From: an uncultured Odoribacter sp.
GTDB lineage: Bacteria > Bacteroidota > Bacteroidia > Bacteroidales > Marinifilaceae
Direction: 5' to 3'
Length of the DNA: 64,000 nt
Assembly (NCBI GenBank): GCA_910588375.1
Contig: CAJUQA010000014.1
Span: forward strand, 1-64,000
The notes beneath the pieces were generated by a model. The model did not search any database, had not been told where the DNA came from, and worked only from the letters and a program-made list of their open reading frames with translations. Made by a program: the position numbers and the translations under genes. This document shows positions 44,811-53,658 of the stretch, piece by piece; positions within the stretch are counted from its first letter, which is position 1, and the number at the start of each line of letters is the position of its first letter.

Positions 44811-45977
44811 ATGAAAAATATCGTATTCATTTTCTGTCTGTGTTTCTATGCTTGTCATTCAACACATATTCCCGAAGCCAAAAATAAAGTGGATTATAAA
44901 CATCTGCCTCATTTTTCCTCACAAAAATTACTTCCGCAAAAATTCATTTTAGATTCCATAGTGATAGCCTTGCCGGAAGAAGACATTCTGTCTTCCATGA
45001 ACGGCCAGTTCTTTTGCAACCACGATACGATTTATTTTGCAGACAAACAATTGGCATCATTACTACTGTTTTCCCCCGAAGGGGAATTTATCGGCTATCG
45101 CCTGCGCCGAGGCAATGGTCCCAATGAAATCAAAGGATTGTTTTCTATTGTACCCACACCTGAAAAACAATACATCATTTTAGACGAAAGCTGGCGCATT
45201 TATACATTCAACAACAGCTGGGAAAAAATCAACCAATTCAATATAGACTGGAGTTCCAAACGCACCTCCGTTGAAAAATATTCGCAAATAGACCCCAACT
45301 ACCACGACATCTATGAAATACAATATTCAAACAACTGTCTCCGTCCTTTTTCGGAAAAATATCTTGTCGTTCCTATTGTTACGGAGCATATAAAGTATAA
45401 TGCTTATGAGAAGGCTTCCCATTTTTACGGAAATGCCTATACGTTGGGGTTGCTTGACCTTTCTTCCGGCAAGATAAGCAGCATGCTGTGCCAGCATTCC
45501 CCGATTTATCAACGCTATAAATATATTCCTAATTTTCAGAACATATTGTATGACGTTTACCAAGACACGCTGGTGTTTTCATTTGAAGCCGACCCGCTTA
45601 TTTACAAAATGAATCTTCTGGATGGCAAAGCTTTTTCATTCGGCATGCCCGGTAAGGATATGAATACCAATTACCGAGAAACGAATAATTTTGAGGATGC
45701 GGACAAGAATTACCACAGAGACAGAAAGAAGTACGGTTATTATCAAGCGTTGAAGTATATCCCGCAAACGGGGATATTGTTCCGGAGTTATTCAAAGGGC
45801 GGTAAGGCGGGAGGAAATTCCCTGCAGGTGTACCGAGGCAATACGCTTGTCGGAGAGTACGGGAATTTGCCTGACAGGTTTCAAGTATACGGCTATATGG
45901 ATTCGTGGTATTATGCCTGTGCCGCTCCCGATTTCGAGAATGAAAACCTTATTATTTACAAGTTTAAATTTGAATAA
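44811..45977 (+). CDS. Divergent six-bladed beta-propeller lipoprotein
   Basis: I start at 44811 (388 residues), where MKNIVFIFCLCFYAC gives a lipobox-like signal; the frame from 44751 adds 20 unlikely residues. The KLLPQKFILDSIVIALPEED opening and the RGNGPNEI motif near residue 101 place it with the other propellers, but little else aligns, and it is longer. Blade-like repeats such as LLLFSPEGEFIGY and YIILDESWRIYTFN are visible. It probably displays the same fold on the surface or in the periplasm. It ends 2 bases before the next gene. Confidence 0.72.
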   Translation: MKNIVFIFCLCFYACHSTHIPEAKNKVDYKHLPHFSSQKLLPQKFILDSIVIALPEEDILSSMNGQFFCNHDTIYFADKQLASLLLFSPEGEFIGYRLRRGNGPNEIKGLFSIVPTPEKQYIILDESWRIYTFNNSWEKINQFNIDWSSKRTSVEKYSQIDPNYHDIYEIQYSNNCLRPFSEKYLVVPIVTEHIKYNAYEKASHFYGNAYTLGLLDLSSGKISSMLCQHSPIYQRYKYIPNFQNILYDVYQDTLVFSFEADPLIYKMNLLDGKAFSFGMPGKDMNTNYRETNNFEDADKNYHRDRKKYGYYQALKYIPQTGILFRSYSKGGKAGGNSLQVYRGNTLVGEYGNLPDRFQVYGYMDSWYYACAAPDFENENLIIYKFKFE

Positions 45978-45979
45978 AT

Positions 45980-47185
45980 ATGCTACGCCGGACACTGTTA
46001 TTGATTTGTTGTACTTTCAGCCTTTTTTCTCTTGCCGCGCAGGAAAAAATTCACGAATTGGAGGAAGTGACCATCTCCGACCGTTCTTTGGCCCAAATTA
46101 TTAAAAAAGTTTATTCCCAATTGAACAGGAAAATAAAAGCACAATCTTATCCATACCCCAATTTCTACGGGAATGCCCGATATGAAAAGATTGTGGAAAG
46201 CAAAGGTAAGGCCATACAATTCGACCGAGATTACGGACTTTTTCTGACAACCGGCAATGTGAAACATGCCGAATGGGATATTCAATACGCCTTTAACTTC
46301 TACCCTGTATATTCCGCTTACAGCTTCCGTTTATCAAACAGCGGGAAAGACACTCTCAAATTCCATTATCTTACCGGAGGAGCCAACTACAATAAGAATT
46401 TTAATTCCAATTCCCGAAAAATATTCACAGCCATGCGGGCATTAACCCTTTACGGACCACTTTTCACTTCTCCCAGCTATTATACGTACAAATTAATTGA
46501 CAACAGCAATAATACATATACCATTGCATTCTCCCCGAAAAAGAAATATTACCTAAAAAAAATTCGGACGTTAGCTTATGGAACTTTACAAATAGACAAA
46601 CAAGACCTCCATCTAAAAAGCATGCAATTAGAAGACTTCACCTACCATCATCACTCGCTCGTACGTAAATTCAATAATCATGCCCAGTCTCCTTTCAGTT
46701 CCCGAATGAACGTCCGGTTCTCCTATGAGGGAGAAAACTGCTATATTCATACCTGTTATCTGGAAACTCATTGGGAATATCCGAAAAATGAGTTATATAA
46801 AGCAATAGAGGTTGCTTCCCGACCTTACCCCGACCGCAATAAAATCGTTGAAAAAGAAGCATGGCAAGTCGAAAATATCGATTCTTTTCCTCATGAATCA
46901 GATGAAATTTTCCGTAAATCAACAATCGTCGTTTATGGAAGCTATGCAGAAGAAGTATTCAAAACTCCTTCTTTATTGACGGCTGCCCCCCAAGCCATCC
47001 AAGATTTAAATCAATACATGGATATTGAAAAACAATACCGGTTATTTAACTATCCGGGGATATGGAATGACCATACATTCGATGAAAGAGTTCCTTATCA
47101 AGCACATTTGCAACGAGTTCCTTTTACACGAATTTTAATTCAAAAACTTTTTAAAGAACCTATACAAAACCATGAAATATATTAA
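45980..47185 (+). CDS. Secreted protein of unknown family (carboxypeptidase-regulatory-like context)
   Basis: The 401-residue protein has a signal peptide (MLRRTLLLICCTFSLFSLAAQ) followed by HELEEVTISDRSLAQIIKKV, which resembles the end of CarboxypepD_reg/TonB-plug N-termini but without the domain that normally precedes it. The rest is rich in Tyr and aromatic beta-strand sequence, with NFYGNARYEKIV near residue 54. It recalls Bacteroidales proteins that begin with a carboxypeptidase-like regulatory domain, but I cannot assign a family. Length and signal argue for an outer-membrane or periplasmic protein. It starts 2 bases after the preceding propeller gene. Confidence 0.6.
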   Translation: MLRRTLLLICCTFSLFSLAAQEKIHELEEVTISDRSLAQIIKKVYSQLNRKIKAQSYPYPNFYGNARYEKIVESKGKAIQFDRDYGLFLTTGNVKHAEWDIQYAFNFYPVYSAYSFRLSNSGKDTLKFHYLTGGANYNKNFNSNSRKIFTAMRALTLYGPLFTSPSYYTYKLIDNSNNTYTIAFSPKKKYYLKKIRTLAYGTLQIDKQDLHLKSMQLEDFTYHHHSLVRKFNNHAQSPFSSRMNVRFSYEGENCYIHTCYLETHWEYPKNELYKAIEVASRPYPDRNKIVEKEAWQVENIDSFPHESDEIFRKSTIVVYGSYAEEVFKTPSLLTAAPQAIQDLNQYMDIEKQYRLFNYPGIWNDHTFDERVPYQAHLQRVPFTRILIQKLFKEPIQNHEIY

Positions 47186-47242
47186 TTATTTAAGGTGATC
47201 GAAGAACACTGGGAAAAGAAATTATCCGCTCTCTATAAAAAA

Positions 47243-47288
47243 TAGTAGTTGGTAGTCAAATCCCTCAAAATAAATCATTACCTTGCGA
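47243..47288 (+). promoter_or_regulatory. Repeated promoter-like block, copy 2 (core ATCATTACCTTGCGA)
   Basis: The block has the same TAGTA...AATCC...ATCATTACCTTGCGA layout as at 42783 and 49467, ending 17 bases before the propeller start at 47306. The sequence before it is different, so only the block is shared. Confidence 0.6.
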
Positions 47289-47305
47289 GTACCCAAATCA
47301 TTATC

Positions 47306-48334
47306 ATGAATATAAAATTCGCCTATCTGTTGTTATTAATTTCCGTATTTGGAGGATGTAGCCAGCATTCCGAAACGGAAAAATATTACAATGAATACAA
47401 CAAAGTGATTAATATTCGCGACAGGTTGCAAGCGATTGAGATAAAGGATGCTTTTATAGGTGATTTTGCACAATTATACTTAATGGACAATTATTTAATC
47501 ATAGGGGATCACCTGTCGCCAGATAAACAAATTCATCTGTTCGATAAAAACAGTTTCAAATACATTCTTAGCACAGGTTATAAGGGGAAAGGTCCCCATG
47601 AAATAACTCGTTTAGGATATATTGCCACTGATGAAGTCCATCGAAAATTTTATGTTTCCGATCATGGGAAATTAAAAATATTCAGCTATGATTTGGACAG
47701 TCTTTTGGCTGATCCATTATATCTTCCAAGTATAAAAATCTGTATGAATAATAGCCGGTTACCCAATCGATATAAATATGTAAATGACACATTATGTATC
47801 GGAAGTATTATAGAGCCTATCGGAAATAACGACTTCAAGCCATTTGTGGGGAAATGGAATATGCAGACCAATGAAACAAAGTTGATGAAATACGAACATC
47901 CCGATGTTAAGAAAAAACGGATATTTACCAATGTTTCGCCGGAATTAGATTTGTATGTAGAAGCGCATATACGTCATGACTTAATAACTGTCGGAACCTT
48001 GGATGGTGAGTTAAAATACAATATATACGGACCTCATTGGGAAACGAAATTAAGTAAAAACGATTACTACGGCCCTATTATTTTCTGTAAAGATAAAATT
48101 ATTGCGACCTATCTGGCTGAATATGGATTTGTTAAAGAAGACAATGGGAGAATTAGAGGTAAATCGCCAAGTAAATTTGTTATTTTTAATTTGGAGGGGG
48201 ACTATCTTCAAACATGGGAAACAGGATATGAAATAACAAATTTTGTTTATGATGAAGAGAACAATCGCCTTATTATAGGCTTGGAAGATGCAGACGTGCA
48301 ATTTGTTTGTTTAAATCTGGAGGGATTGTTATGA
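47306..48334 (+). CDS. TolB-like/BF3164-type beta-propeller lipoprotein (copy 3)
   Basis: I start at 47306 (342 residues, MNIKFAYLLLLISVFGGC, Cys18). From IIGDHLSPDKQIHLFDKNSF onward it is very close to copy 1 at 40899, including a DNA stretch of about 80 bp around 47648-47731 that is almost identical in three copies. KGKGPHEI lies near residue 98. The end YDEENNRLIIGLEDADVQF is again shared. It overlaps the next propeller gene by 4 bases (ATGA) where copies 1 and 2 overlap a DUF1573 gene. Confidence 0.8.
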   Translation: MNIKFAYLLLLISVFGGCSQHSETEKYYNEYNKVINIRDRLQAIEIKDAFIGDFAQLYLMDNYLIIGDHLSPDKQIHLFDKNSFKYILSTGYKGKGPHEITRLGYIATDEVHRKFYVSDHGKLKIFSYDLDSLLADPLYLPSIKICMNNSRLPNRYKYVNDTLCIGSIIEPIGNNDFKPFVGKWNMQTNETKLMKYEHPDVKKKRIFTNVSPELDLYVEAHIRHDLITVGTLDGELKYNIYGPHWETKLSKNDYYGPIIFCKDKIIATYLAEYGFVKEDNGRIRGKSPSKFVIFNLEGDYLQTWETGYEITNFVYDEENNRLIIGLEDADVQFVCLNLEGLL

Positions 48335-49341
48335 TAAAAAAGATATTATTTTCCTTATTAGTATTACAAACAGTATTGGGGTGCTCGTCCAATACTACAA
48401 CAGAAAAACATTTATCCCATCGAAATAATATCGTGAATGTTCATGACAAGGTTATTCCAATACATATAGATGAACCGTATATCAGTTCAAACTGCAAACC
48501 TTACGTAATGGACAAATATTTATTTATCGTAGACTTTCAATGTTTAGATAGATTCATCCATATTTTTGACAAAAATACCTTTCAATACCTTTCCAGTATT
48601 GCCCCCAAAGGACGTGGACCATACGAGTTTATAAACATCGGGGATATTTGCCCCGATGAGAAAAACCGTAAATTTTATGTGTTCGACTTCGGAAAATACA
48701 AATTACACAGCTATGATTTAGACAGTGTCATCCGCGATCCTTCCTATCGGTTTCATGATAAAGCCAACTTCAAAGAACCTTTATATCCTCACAGATGTTG
48801 CTACGTCAACGATACTCTCAACCTGGTTGCCATTTCGGATGTCGAAAATAACTACAGAAACGTAAATGAGATCGCAGGACTTTGGAATATGCGCACGGGA
48901 GAATTGCATATCGGTTATGAAAATCCGTACGTAAAGAAAAAACGCTTTCAATTCACAGGCTCGGCAGAGGAAGGCGTCTATGTCAAATGTTATTCCCGCT
49001 ATGACCTTATGACAATATGTAACTTAGACGGAACACTGAAATGCAATGTTTATGGTCCAGAATGGAGCAAGGAAATAACCAATACCTGTCACTACAACAT
49101 GGACGTTCATATTTGCAAGGATAAAATACTCGCTCTCTATTCCGGAGCAGATCATCGTTCCAAAGAGCATTATCCTTCAAAAATCCATATTTTTGACACA
49201 GCAGGAAATTACATAAAAACATTGGAAACCGGATTTCACATTCTATATTTTTGGTATGACAAGGAAAAACACCGGATTATTTTCTGCACCTATTATGACG
49301 AAATGCTATTCGGATACCTGAATTTGGAAGGAATTATATAA
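48331..49341 (+). CDS. TolB-like beta-propeller lipoprotein (copy 4, second sequence type)
   Basis: I start at 48331 (336 residues), where MIKKILFSLLVLQTVLGC gives a lipobox (Cys18) and the ATGA overlap with the preceding gene. Its sequence type differs from copies 1-3: FIHIFDKNTFQYLSSIAPKG, KGRGPYEF, and a C-terminal half with KKKRFQFTGSAEEGVYVK and CNLDGTLKCNVYGPEWSKEI. That C-terminal half recurs almost unchanged in the gene at 50638. Cell location is presumed to be the outer membrane or surface. Confidence 0.78.
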   Translation: MIKKILFSLLVLQTVLGCSSNTTTEKHLSHRNNIVNVHDKVIPIHIDEPYISSNCKPYVMDKYLFIVDFQCLDRFIHIFDKNTFQYLSSIAPKGRGPYEFINIGDICPDEKNRKFYVFDFGKYKLHSYDLDSVIRDPSYRFHDKANFKEPLYPHRCCYVNDTLNLVAISDVENNYRNVNEIAGLWNMRTGELHIGYENPYVKKKRFQFTGSAEEGVYVKCYSRYDLMTICNLDGTLKCNVYGPEWSKEITNTCHYNMDVHICKDKILALYSGADHRSKEHYPSKIHIFDTAGNYIKTLETGFHILYFWYDKEKHRIIFCTYYDEMLFGYLNLEGII

Positions 49342-49400
49342 ATCTTAAAATCATGCCTAAAATTATTATATACCTCTCTATCTTTTATTTGCGTTTTCAA

Positions 49401-49468
49401 TATATTGCAACACGCACAATGCACCGATTCAATTCAAGATAAAAGGTAGCGTGGTGGATAAGAAATAG
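49401..49468 (+). pseudogene. Remnant of a DUF1573 gene (last 22 codons)
   Basis: The stretch matches the end of the DUF1573 genes at 42716-42784 with only a few substitutions, and the frame and stop codon (TAG 49466-49468) survive. Everything upstream of it is unrelated sequence. It also keeps the promoter-like block that follows copy 1. This is the scar of a deleted propeller-DUF1573 unit. Confidence 0.8.
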
Positions 49469-49507
49469 TAAAAGTACGAATCCCCCAAATAAATCATTAC
49501 CTTGCGA
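49467..49507 (+). promoter_or_regulatory. Repeated promoter-like block, copy 3 (core ATCATTACCTTGCGA)
   Basis: This block follows the DUF1573 remnant exactly as copy 1 follows an intact DUF1573 gene. It ends 18 bases before the start codon at 49526. Confidence 0.6.
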
Positions 49508-49525
49508 TTACGAAAATATCCAACT

Positions 49526-50626
49526 ATGAAATACATAAATTACTATCTTTTAATTGTGGCCTGTTTTTGGACAAGCTGTAAAACAAATTATAAAGAAAAC
49601 AATACAAGTATCCCATTTAACGCTCTGCAAGAATATAGACTGGAAGATAGCAAGTTCGATATTTTAACTCCTGTTAAATATATCGTACTACATTCGGGTA
49701 CCGAGAATATGGAAATTGCCTATACCGATAAAATCGAGACGTTTGATAATAAAATTTATATTGCAGATAAAACGTCTTCCAAATTAGTTGTATTCGATAC
49801 AACAGGAAAAGCCATTGGATGTGTGGGACATAAAGGACATGGTCCGGGCGAATATATCAATATTACTGATTTTTCTATTGACAAGGAGGGTAATATCTAT
49901 ATATTGGATTATAATACTTCTTCCCTGTTAAGATACAACAAAGAGAATGATTTTATCGGCTCTCGAAAATTGCCTTTTAATGCTGAAACATTTCAATGTA
50001 TCTCCGATAATAAGTTTGCTTTCAGTTTAACTGCCAATAATTCCGGGAAATATCCGGCTGATCATATTATTATTACAAACAATGATTTAGAGAAAGAAAA
50101 AACCATTGCAAGATACGAGAATAGTACAGATGATAATTTTCATTTATCCAGTTTCGGATTTACCAAAACAAAAAACGGAATATTTTACCACAAGCCGATT
50201 GACGACCACGTCTATTTGCTTGATGATTCCGGCAACCTTAAAAATGTATTTCTCTTTGACTTTGGAAATAAACTTGTCCCCGATTCTTATAGGACGAATA
50301 TTGAAGATAAATTAGAGGCTTTTACGAACTATACTACATTGACGTTCTTTACTCTCATTTATGATAATTATATTTACGGGTCGTTATTTGACGAAGGACA
50401 TTACAAACAATTTGTTTTGGATAGAAATACCCATAAAATCTATAAAAAAACAGATGAAAGTATTGATAGGTACGGACATTGGTTCGGCACCTGCGGAAGT
50501 TATCTTGTCAGTGTCTTTCCTCCTATTTTTGAGAAAAACAATTATCCATCGGATTTTCCCAATGATTTGAAAAAAGCATTGGCAGAAGAGAAAATTGTGC
50601 TGTGTTTTTATTCCATTAAACCATAA
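49526..50626 (+). CDS. Six-bladed beta-propeller lipoprotein (DUF5128/NHL-like type)
   Basis: I start at 49526 (366 residues, MKYINYYLLIVACFWTSC, lipobox near Cys18); the frame from 49502 begins inside the promoter-like block. The sequence has clear NHL-like blades: IYIADKTSSKLVVFDTTGKA near residue 80, KGHGPGEYINITDFSIDKEG near residue 107 and IYILDYNTSSLLRYN. This type (PF17170-like) differs from copies 1-3 and pairs with the gene at 51658. Similar proteins bind peptides or sugars, but no ligand can be named here. Confidence 0.8.
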   Translation: MKYINYYLLIVACFWTSCKTNYKENNTSIPFNALQEYRLEDSKFDILTPVKYIVLHSGTENMEIAYTDKIETFDNKIYIADKTSSKLVVFDTTGKAIGCVGHKGHGPGEYINITDFSIDKEGNIYILDYNTSSLLRYNKENDFIGSRKLPFNAETFQCISDNKFAFSLTANNSGKYPADHIIITNNDLEKEKTIARYENSTDDNFHLSSFGFTKTKNGIFYHKPIDDHVYLLDDSGNLKNVFLFDFGNKLVPDSYRTNIEDKLEAFTNYTTLTFFTLIYDNYIYGSLFDEGHYKQFVLDRNTHKIYKKTDESIDRYGHWFGTCGSYLVSVFPPIFEKNNYPSDFPNDLKKALAEEKIVLCFYSIKP

Positions 50627-50637
50627 TACACCCTATC

Positions 50638-51645
50638 ATGAATATAAAATTTGCCTATCTGTTGTTATTAATCCCTGTCTTTGGGGGATGCAAGCAGCAT
50701 TTCGAAACGGAAAAACATTATAAAGGGTATGATAACGTCATTAATGTCCATGACAGATTGCAGCCGATTGAGATAAAAGAGGTGTTTTTTAGTGATTTTG
50801 CCAATCTATACCTCATGGATAAGTATTTAATCATAAGTGATTATCATTCTCCGGATAGACACATTCACTTATTTGATAAAAACAGTTTCAAGTACATTTG
50901 CAGTACAGGCAATAAAGGAAATGGACCGGGAGAGATAACGAATTTGGGAGATATTGCTACTGACGAATCTCATGGAAAATTCTACGTTTCCGATCATGGG
51001 AAATTAAAAATATTCAGCTATGATTTGGACAGCCTTTTGGCTGATCCGCTATATCTTCCAAGTATAAAGGTCTGTATGGATAATAGCCTTTTCCCTTCCG
51101 AATATGAATATATAAACGATACCTTGTGCTTCGGACGCATGATTAAACCTATCGGAAATAATGACTTCAACCCATTTGTGGGGAAATGGAATATGCTGAC
51201 CAATGAATTTGAATTGATGAAGTATGAACATCCCGACGTGAAGAAAAAACGCTTTCAGTTCGCCGTTTCTACCGAGGAAGGCATTTATGTTGAATGTTAT
51301 TCCCGCTATGACCTTATGATAATATGCAATTTGGACGGCACACTGAAATGCAATGTTTACGGTCCGAAATGGAGCAAGGAGATAACCAATATCTGCCACT
51401 ACAATATGGAGGTTCATATTTGCAAGGATAAAATATTCGCTCTCTATTCCGGAGCAGATCATCGTTCCGAAGACTATTACCCTTCAAAAATCCATATTTT
51501 CGACACTGCGGGGAATTACATAAAAACACTGGAAACAGGATATCACATTCTAAGTTTCCAGTATGATAAGGAAAAACACCGGATTATTCTCTGCACCAAC
51601 GGCGAAATGCAATTCGGATACCTGGATTTGGAAGGAATTATATAA
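50638..51645 (+). CDS. Chimeric TolB-like beta-propeller lipoprotein (copy 5)
   Basis: The 335-residue protein joins two parental types. Residues 1 to about 205 (MNIKFAYLLLLIPVFGGC, KGNGPGEI, KFYVSDHGKLKIFSYDLDSLL) follow copies 1 and 3. From KKKRFQFAVSTEEGIYVECY near residue 207 to the end (CNLDGTLKCNVYGPKWSKEI, HYPSKIHIFDTAGNYIKTLE-like) it follows copy 4. The junction lies in the shared codons around 51240-51255. The lipobox and all propeller landmarks are intact, so the chimera is probably functional. It starts 11 bases after the preceding gene. Confidence 0.82.
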   Translation: MNIKFAYLLLLIPVFGGCKQHFETEKHYKGYDNVINVHDRLQPIEIKEVFFSDFANLYLMDKYLIISDYHSPDRHIHLFDKNSFKYICSTGNKGNGPGEITNLGDIATDESHGKFYVSDHGKLKIFSYDLDSLLADPLYLPSIKVCMDNSLFPSEYEYINDTLCFGRMIKPIGNNDFNPFVGKWNMLTNEFELMKYEHPDVKKKRFQFAVSTEEGIYVECYSRYDLMIICNLDGTLKCNVYGPKWSKEITNICHYNMEVHICKDKIFALYSGADHRSEDYYPSKIHIFDTAGNYIKTLETGYHILSFQYDKEKHRIILCTNGEMQFGYLDLEGII

Positions 51646-51657
51646 ATTAAAGTATTT

Positions 51658-52782
51658 ATGAGAATAACAATACTACTATCTCTAATATTTGCGTTAGGAG
51701 GATGTACCTCTCAAATAACATTTGATTCTTCACATGTTGATACGATAATAAAGGTCGGAGAGGCATTGAAAGCACCTGTCAGCGATTTTCAATTTACTAT
51801 TGACAGTAGTTGGCTCATAGCTTTAAAAACACCGGATGAAAAAATACAAGGAAGTATTACCAAAATAAAAATACATGATCATCTTATTTATACTTTAGAT
51901 GAGTTACAATCCAAAAATCTGAATGTATATGACTTTAACGGAAATTATGTCAGAAGTATCGGCAATATTGGCAAAGGACCGCAAGAATTACTCAATATAT
52001 CGGATTTCTGTATCTATCAAGAACAAATTTTTCTGATTGACAACATTACGGAACGCATCCAAATATTTTCAACAACATCAGGTAAATTTTTAAAAACCGT
52101 ACCCCTTTCTTTCCGACCTCACGAAATGGAGGTTATCAACGACAACCAATATCTGTTTGAATTATCCGAATATAACCAAGGGCATGAGGACAGATTTCAA
52201 AGATATAACCTTGTCGTCACAGACAGTTTATTTCAGCCTCAAACATTCTTTCTCTCCCATCCCAAAACAAAAGACAATTCGGTGCAGTATATCAGTATTA
52301 ATAATCCTTTCAATCGCGTTAAAGATTCCATTTATTACTTTTCCACTATCACCGATGCCGTTTATCAATTTTCAATTGATTCACTCACACAATGCGTGTA
52401 TTTTGATTTCGGTCGTCAATATTCTATCCCTACCGACCTTAAATATGACGACAATAAATTCACGAAATATGCCCAAAGACACGATTATGCCTATTTCGTT
52501 GAAAGCCCCATCTTATTAGAGAATTATATCGCCGGAATACTACGAGTTAATAAAAAGAAGTTTTTCGTTTTAACCGACAGGCAAGAATGCTTCGTGAAAG
52601 AAATATCATTAAATGATTATAATGCTTTAGACCCTGTTTTTTGCATAGGAGCTTATGGGAATACGTTAATTTCTACCATAGACGATGTCGGTTTACAACA
52701 ATTTAAAGCCAAAAATCTCTTTTCGGAGCAAATTACAAATCATGAGAATTACAATTTTATCCTATTCTCCAAACTGAAATAA
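51658..52782 (+). CDS. Six-bladed beta-propeller lipoprotein (DUF5128/NHL-like type)
   Basis: The 374-residue protein starts MRITILLSLIFALGGC (lipobox, Cys16). It has NHL-like blades: IYTLDELQSKNLNVYDFNGN near residue 80, IGKGPQELLNISDFCIYQ near residue 105, and IFLIDNITERIQIFST. It resembles the gene at 49526 more than the TolB-like copies. It closes the propeller series and is followed 30 bases later by the signal peptidase gene, probably in the same transcript. Confidence 0.8.
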   Translation: MRITILLSLIFALGGCTSQITFDSSHVDTIIKVGEALKAPVSDFQFTIDSSWLIALKTPDEKIQGSITKIKIHDHLIYTLDELQSKNLNVYDFNGNYVRSIGNIGKGPQELLNISDFCIYQEQIFLIDNITERIQIFSTTSGKFLKTVPLSFRPHEMEVINDNQYLFELSEYNQGHEDRFQRYNLVVTDSLFQPQTFFLSHPKTKDNSVQYISINNPFNRVKDSIYYFSTITDAVYQFSIDSLTQCVYFDFGRQYSIPTDLKYDDNKFTKYAQRHDYAYFVESPILLENYIAGILRVNKKKFFVLTDRQECFVKEISLNDYNALDPVFCIGAYGNTLISTIDDVGLQQFKAKNLFSEQITNHENYNFILFSKLK

Positions 52783-52812
52783 CCAAAAGTAATTTTAACC
52801 ATCTTCCATAAA

Positions 52813-53658
52813 ATGAAACGCAAAGTATCGGAAACGGTGGTGAATATCCTGTTTTGGATGTGTATCCTGTTTGTGGGATGGGTGGTGTTACGGGTAATGG
52901 GATACGCTTCTTTCCGGATTCCGAGTGATTCAATGGCACCGGCATTGGTAACGGGCGACCGTATTTGGGTGGCGAAACCTATATTGGGGGCTCGCATTCT
53001 CAATCCGTTTGCTTCTATCAATGACAAAGAGGTGAAGATACGGCGGTTGCCGGGATGGAGAAAAGTGGAACACAATGACATATTGGTATTTAACTTTCCC
53101 TACCGCTCGGCATGGGACACGGTGAGTATGGATTTGAGTACCTACTATGTGAAAAGATGTATCGGGGTGCCGGGTGATACGCTGGTCATCCGGGAAGGCT
53201 ATTACCTCATTAACGGACAAAAGGGGAAGGTCGGGAATCAAGCCGCCCAACAGAAACTATCCCAGAAAAGCAGGGAGGATTTTGAACCGGAGGTGTACAA
53301 TACGTTTCCCTATCATCCTGCCTATCCCTGGAATATTCACACGTTCGGTCCGCTCATCATTCCCGGAAAAGGAATCGAGGTTCCGCTCACCCCACACAAT
53401 CTGTGCCTATATAAACGCTGGATTGAATGGGAATCGGGAAAGTCCGTAAAGAGTCAGAATGAAAATGTGTATATCGGAGAAGAAAAAGCCGGAGCATATC
53501 GTTTTCGGAAAAACTATTATTTCGTGGGAGGCGACCGGGTGGAGGATTCCAAAGACTCCCGATATTGGGGATTTCTACCGGAAGAGTGTATCGTAGGAAA
53601 AGCGTGGATTATCCGAAGTTCGGAAACGGAAGGCAGAGCGGGCAAATTGATAAAATAG
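52813..53658 (+). CDS. lepB: Type I signal peptidase (S26A), island-specific
   Basis: The 281-residue protein has one N-terminal membrane span (residues 9-29), then the catalytic Ser in RIPSDSMAPAL (Ser40) and the general-base Lys in YVKRCIGVPGD (Lys114). The late GGDRVEDSKDSRYWG box E is near residue 240. Both catalytic residues are present, so it should be an active inner-membrane protease that cleaves exported proteins after A-x-A sites. It lies inside the island rather than beside housekeeping genes, and abuts the O-antigen-ligase-like gene with no gap. The NVEALA precursor is a candidate substrate (inference). Confidence 0.9.
   Translation: MKRKVSETVVNILFWMCILFVGWVVLRVMGYASFRIPSDSMAPALVTGDRIWVAKPILGARILNPFASINDKEVKIRRLPGWRKVEHNDILVFNFPYRSAWDTVSMDLSTYYVKRCIGVPGDTLVIREGYYLINGQKGKVGNQAAQQKLSQKSREDFEPEVYNTFPYHPAYPWNIHTFGPLIIPGKGIEVPLTPHNLCLYKRWIEWESGKSVKSQNENVYIGEEKAGAYRFRKNYYFVGGDRVEDSKDSRYWGFLPEECIVGKAWIIRSSETEGRAGKLIK

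Noticed and set aside
45980..46140. TonB-dependent receptor plug at the start of the unknown secreted protein
   Set aside because: Only a short LEEVTISDRS-like stretch resembles such N-termini; the protein is 401 residues with no barrel or TonB box.
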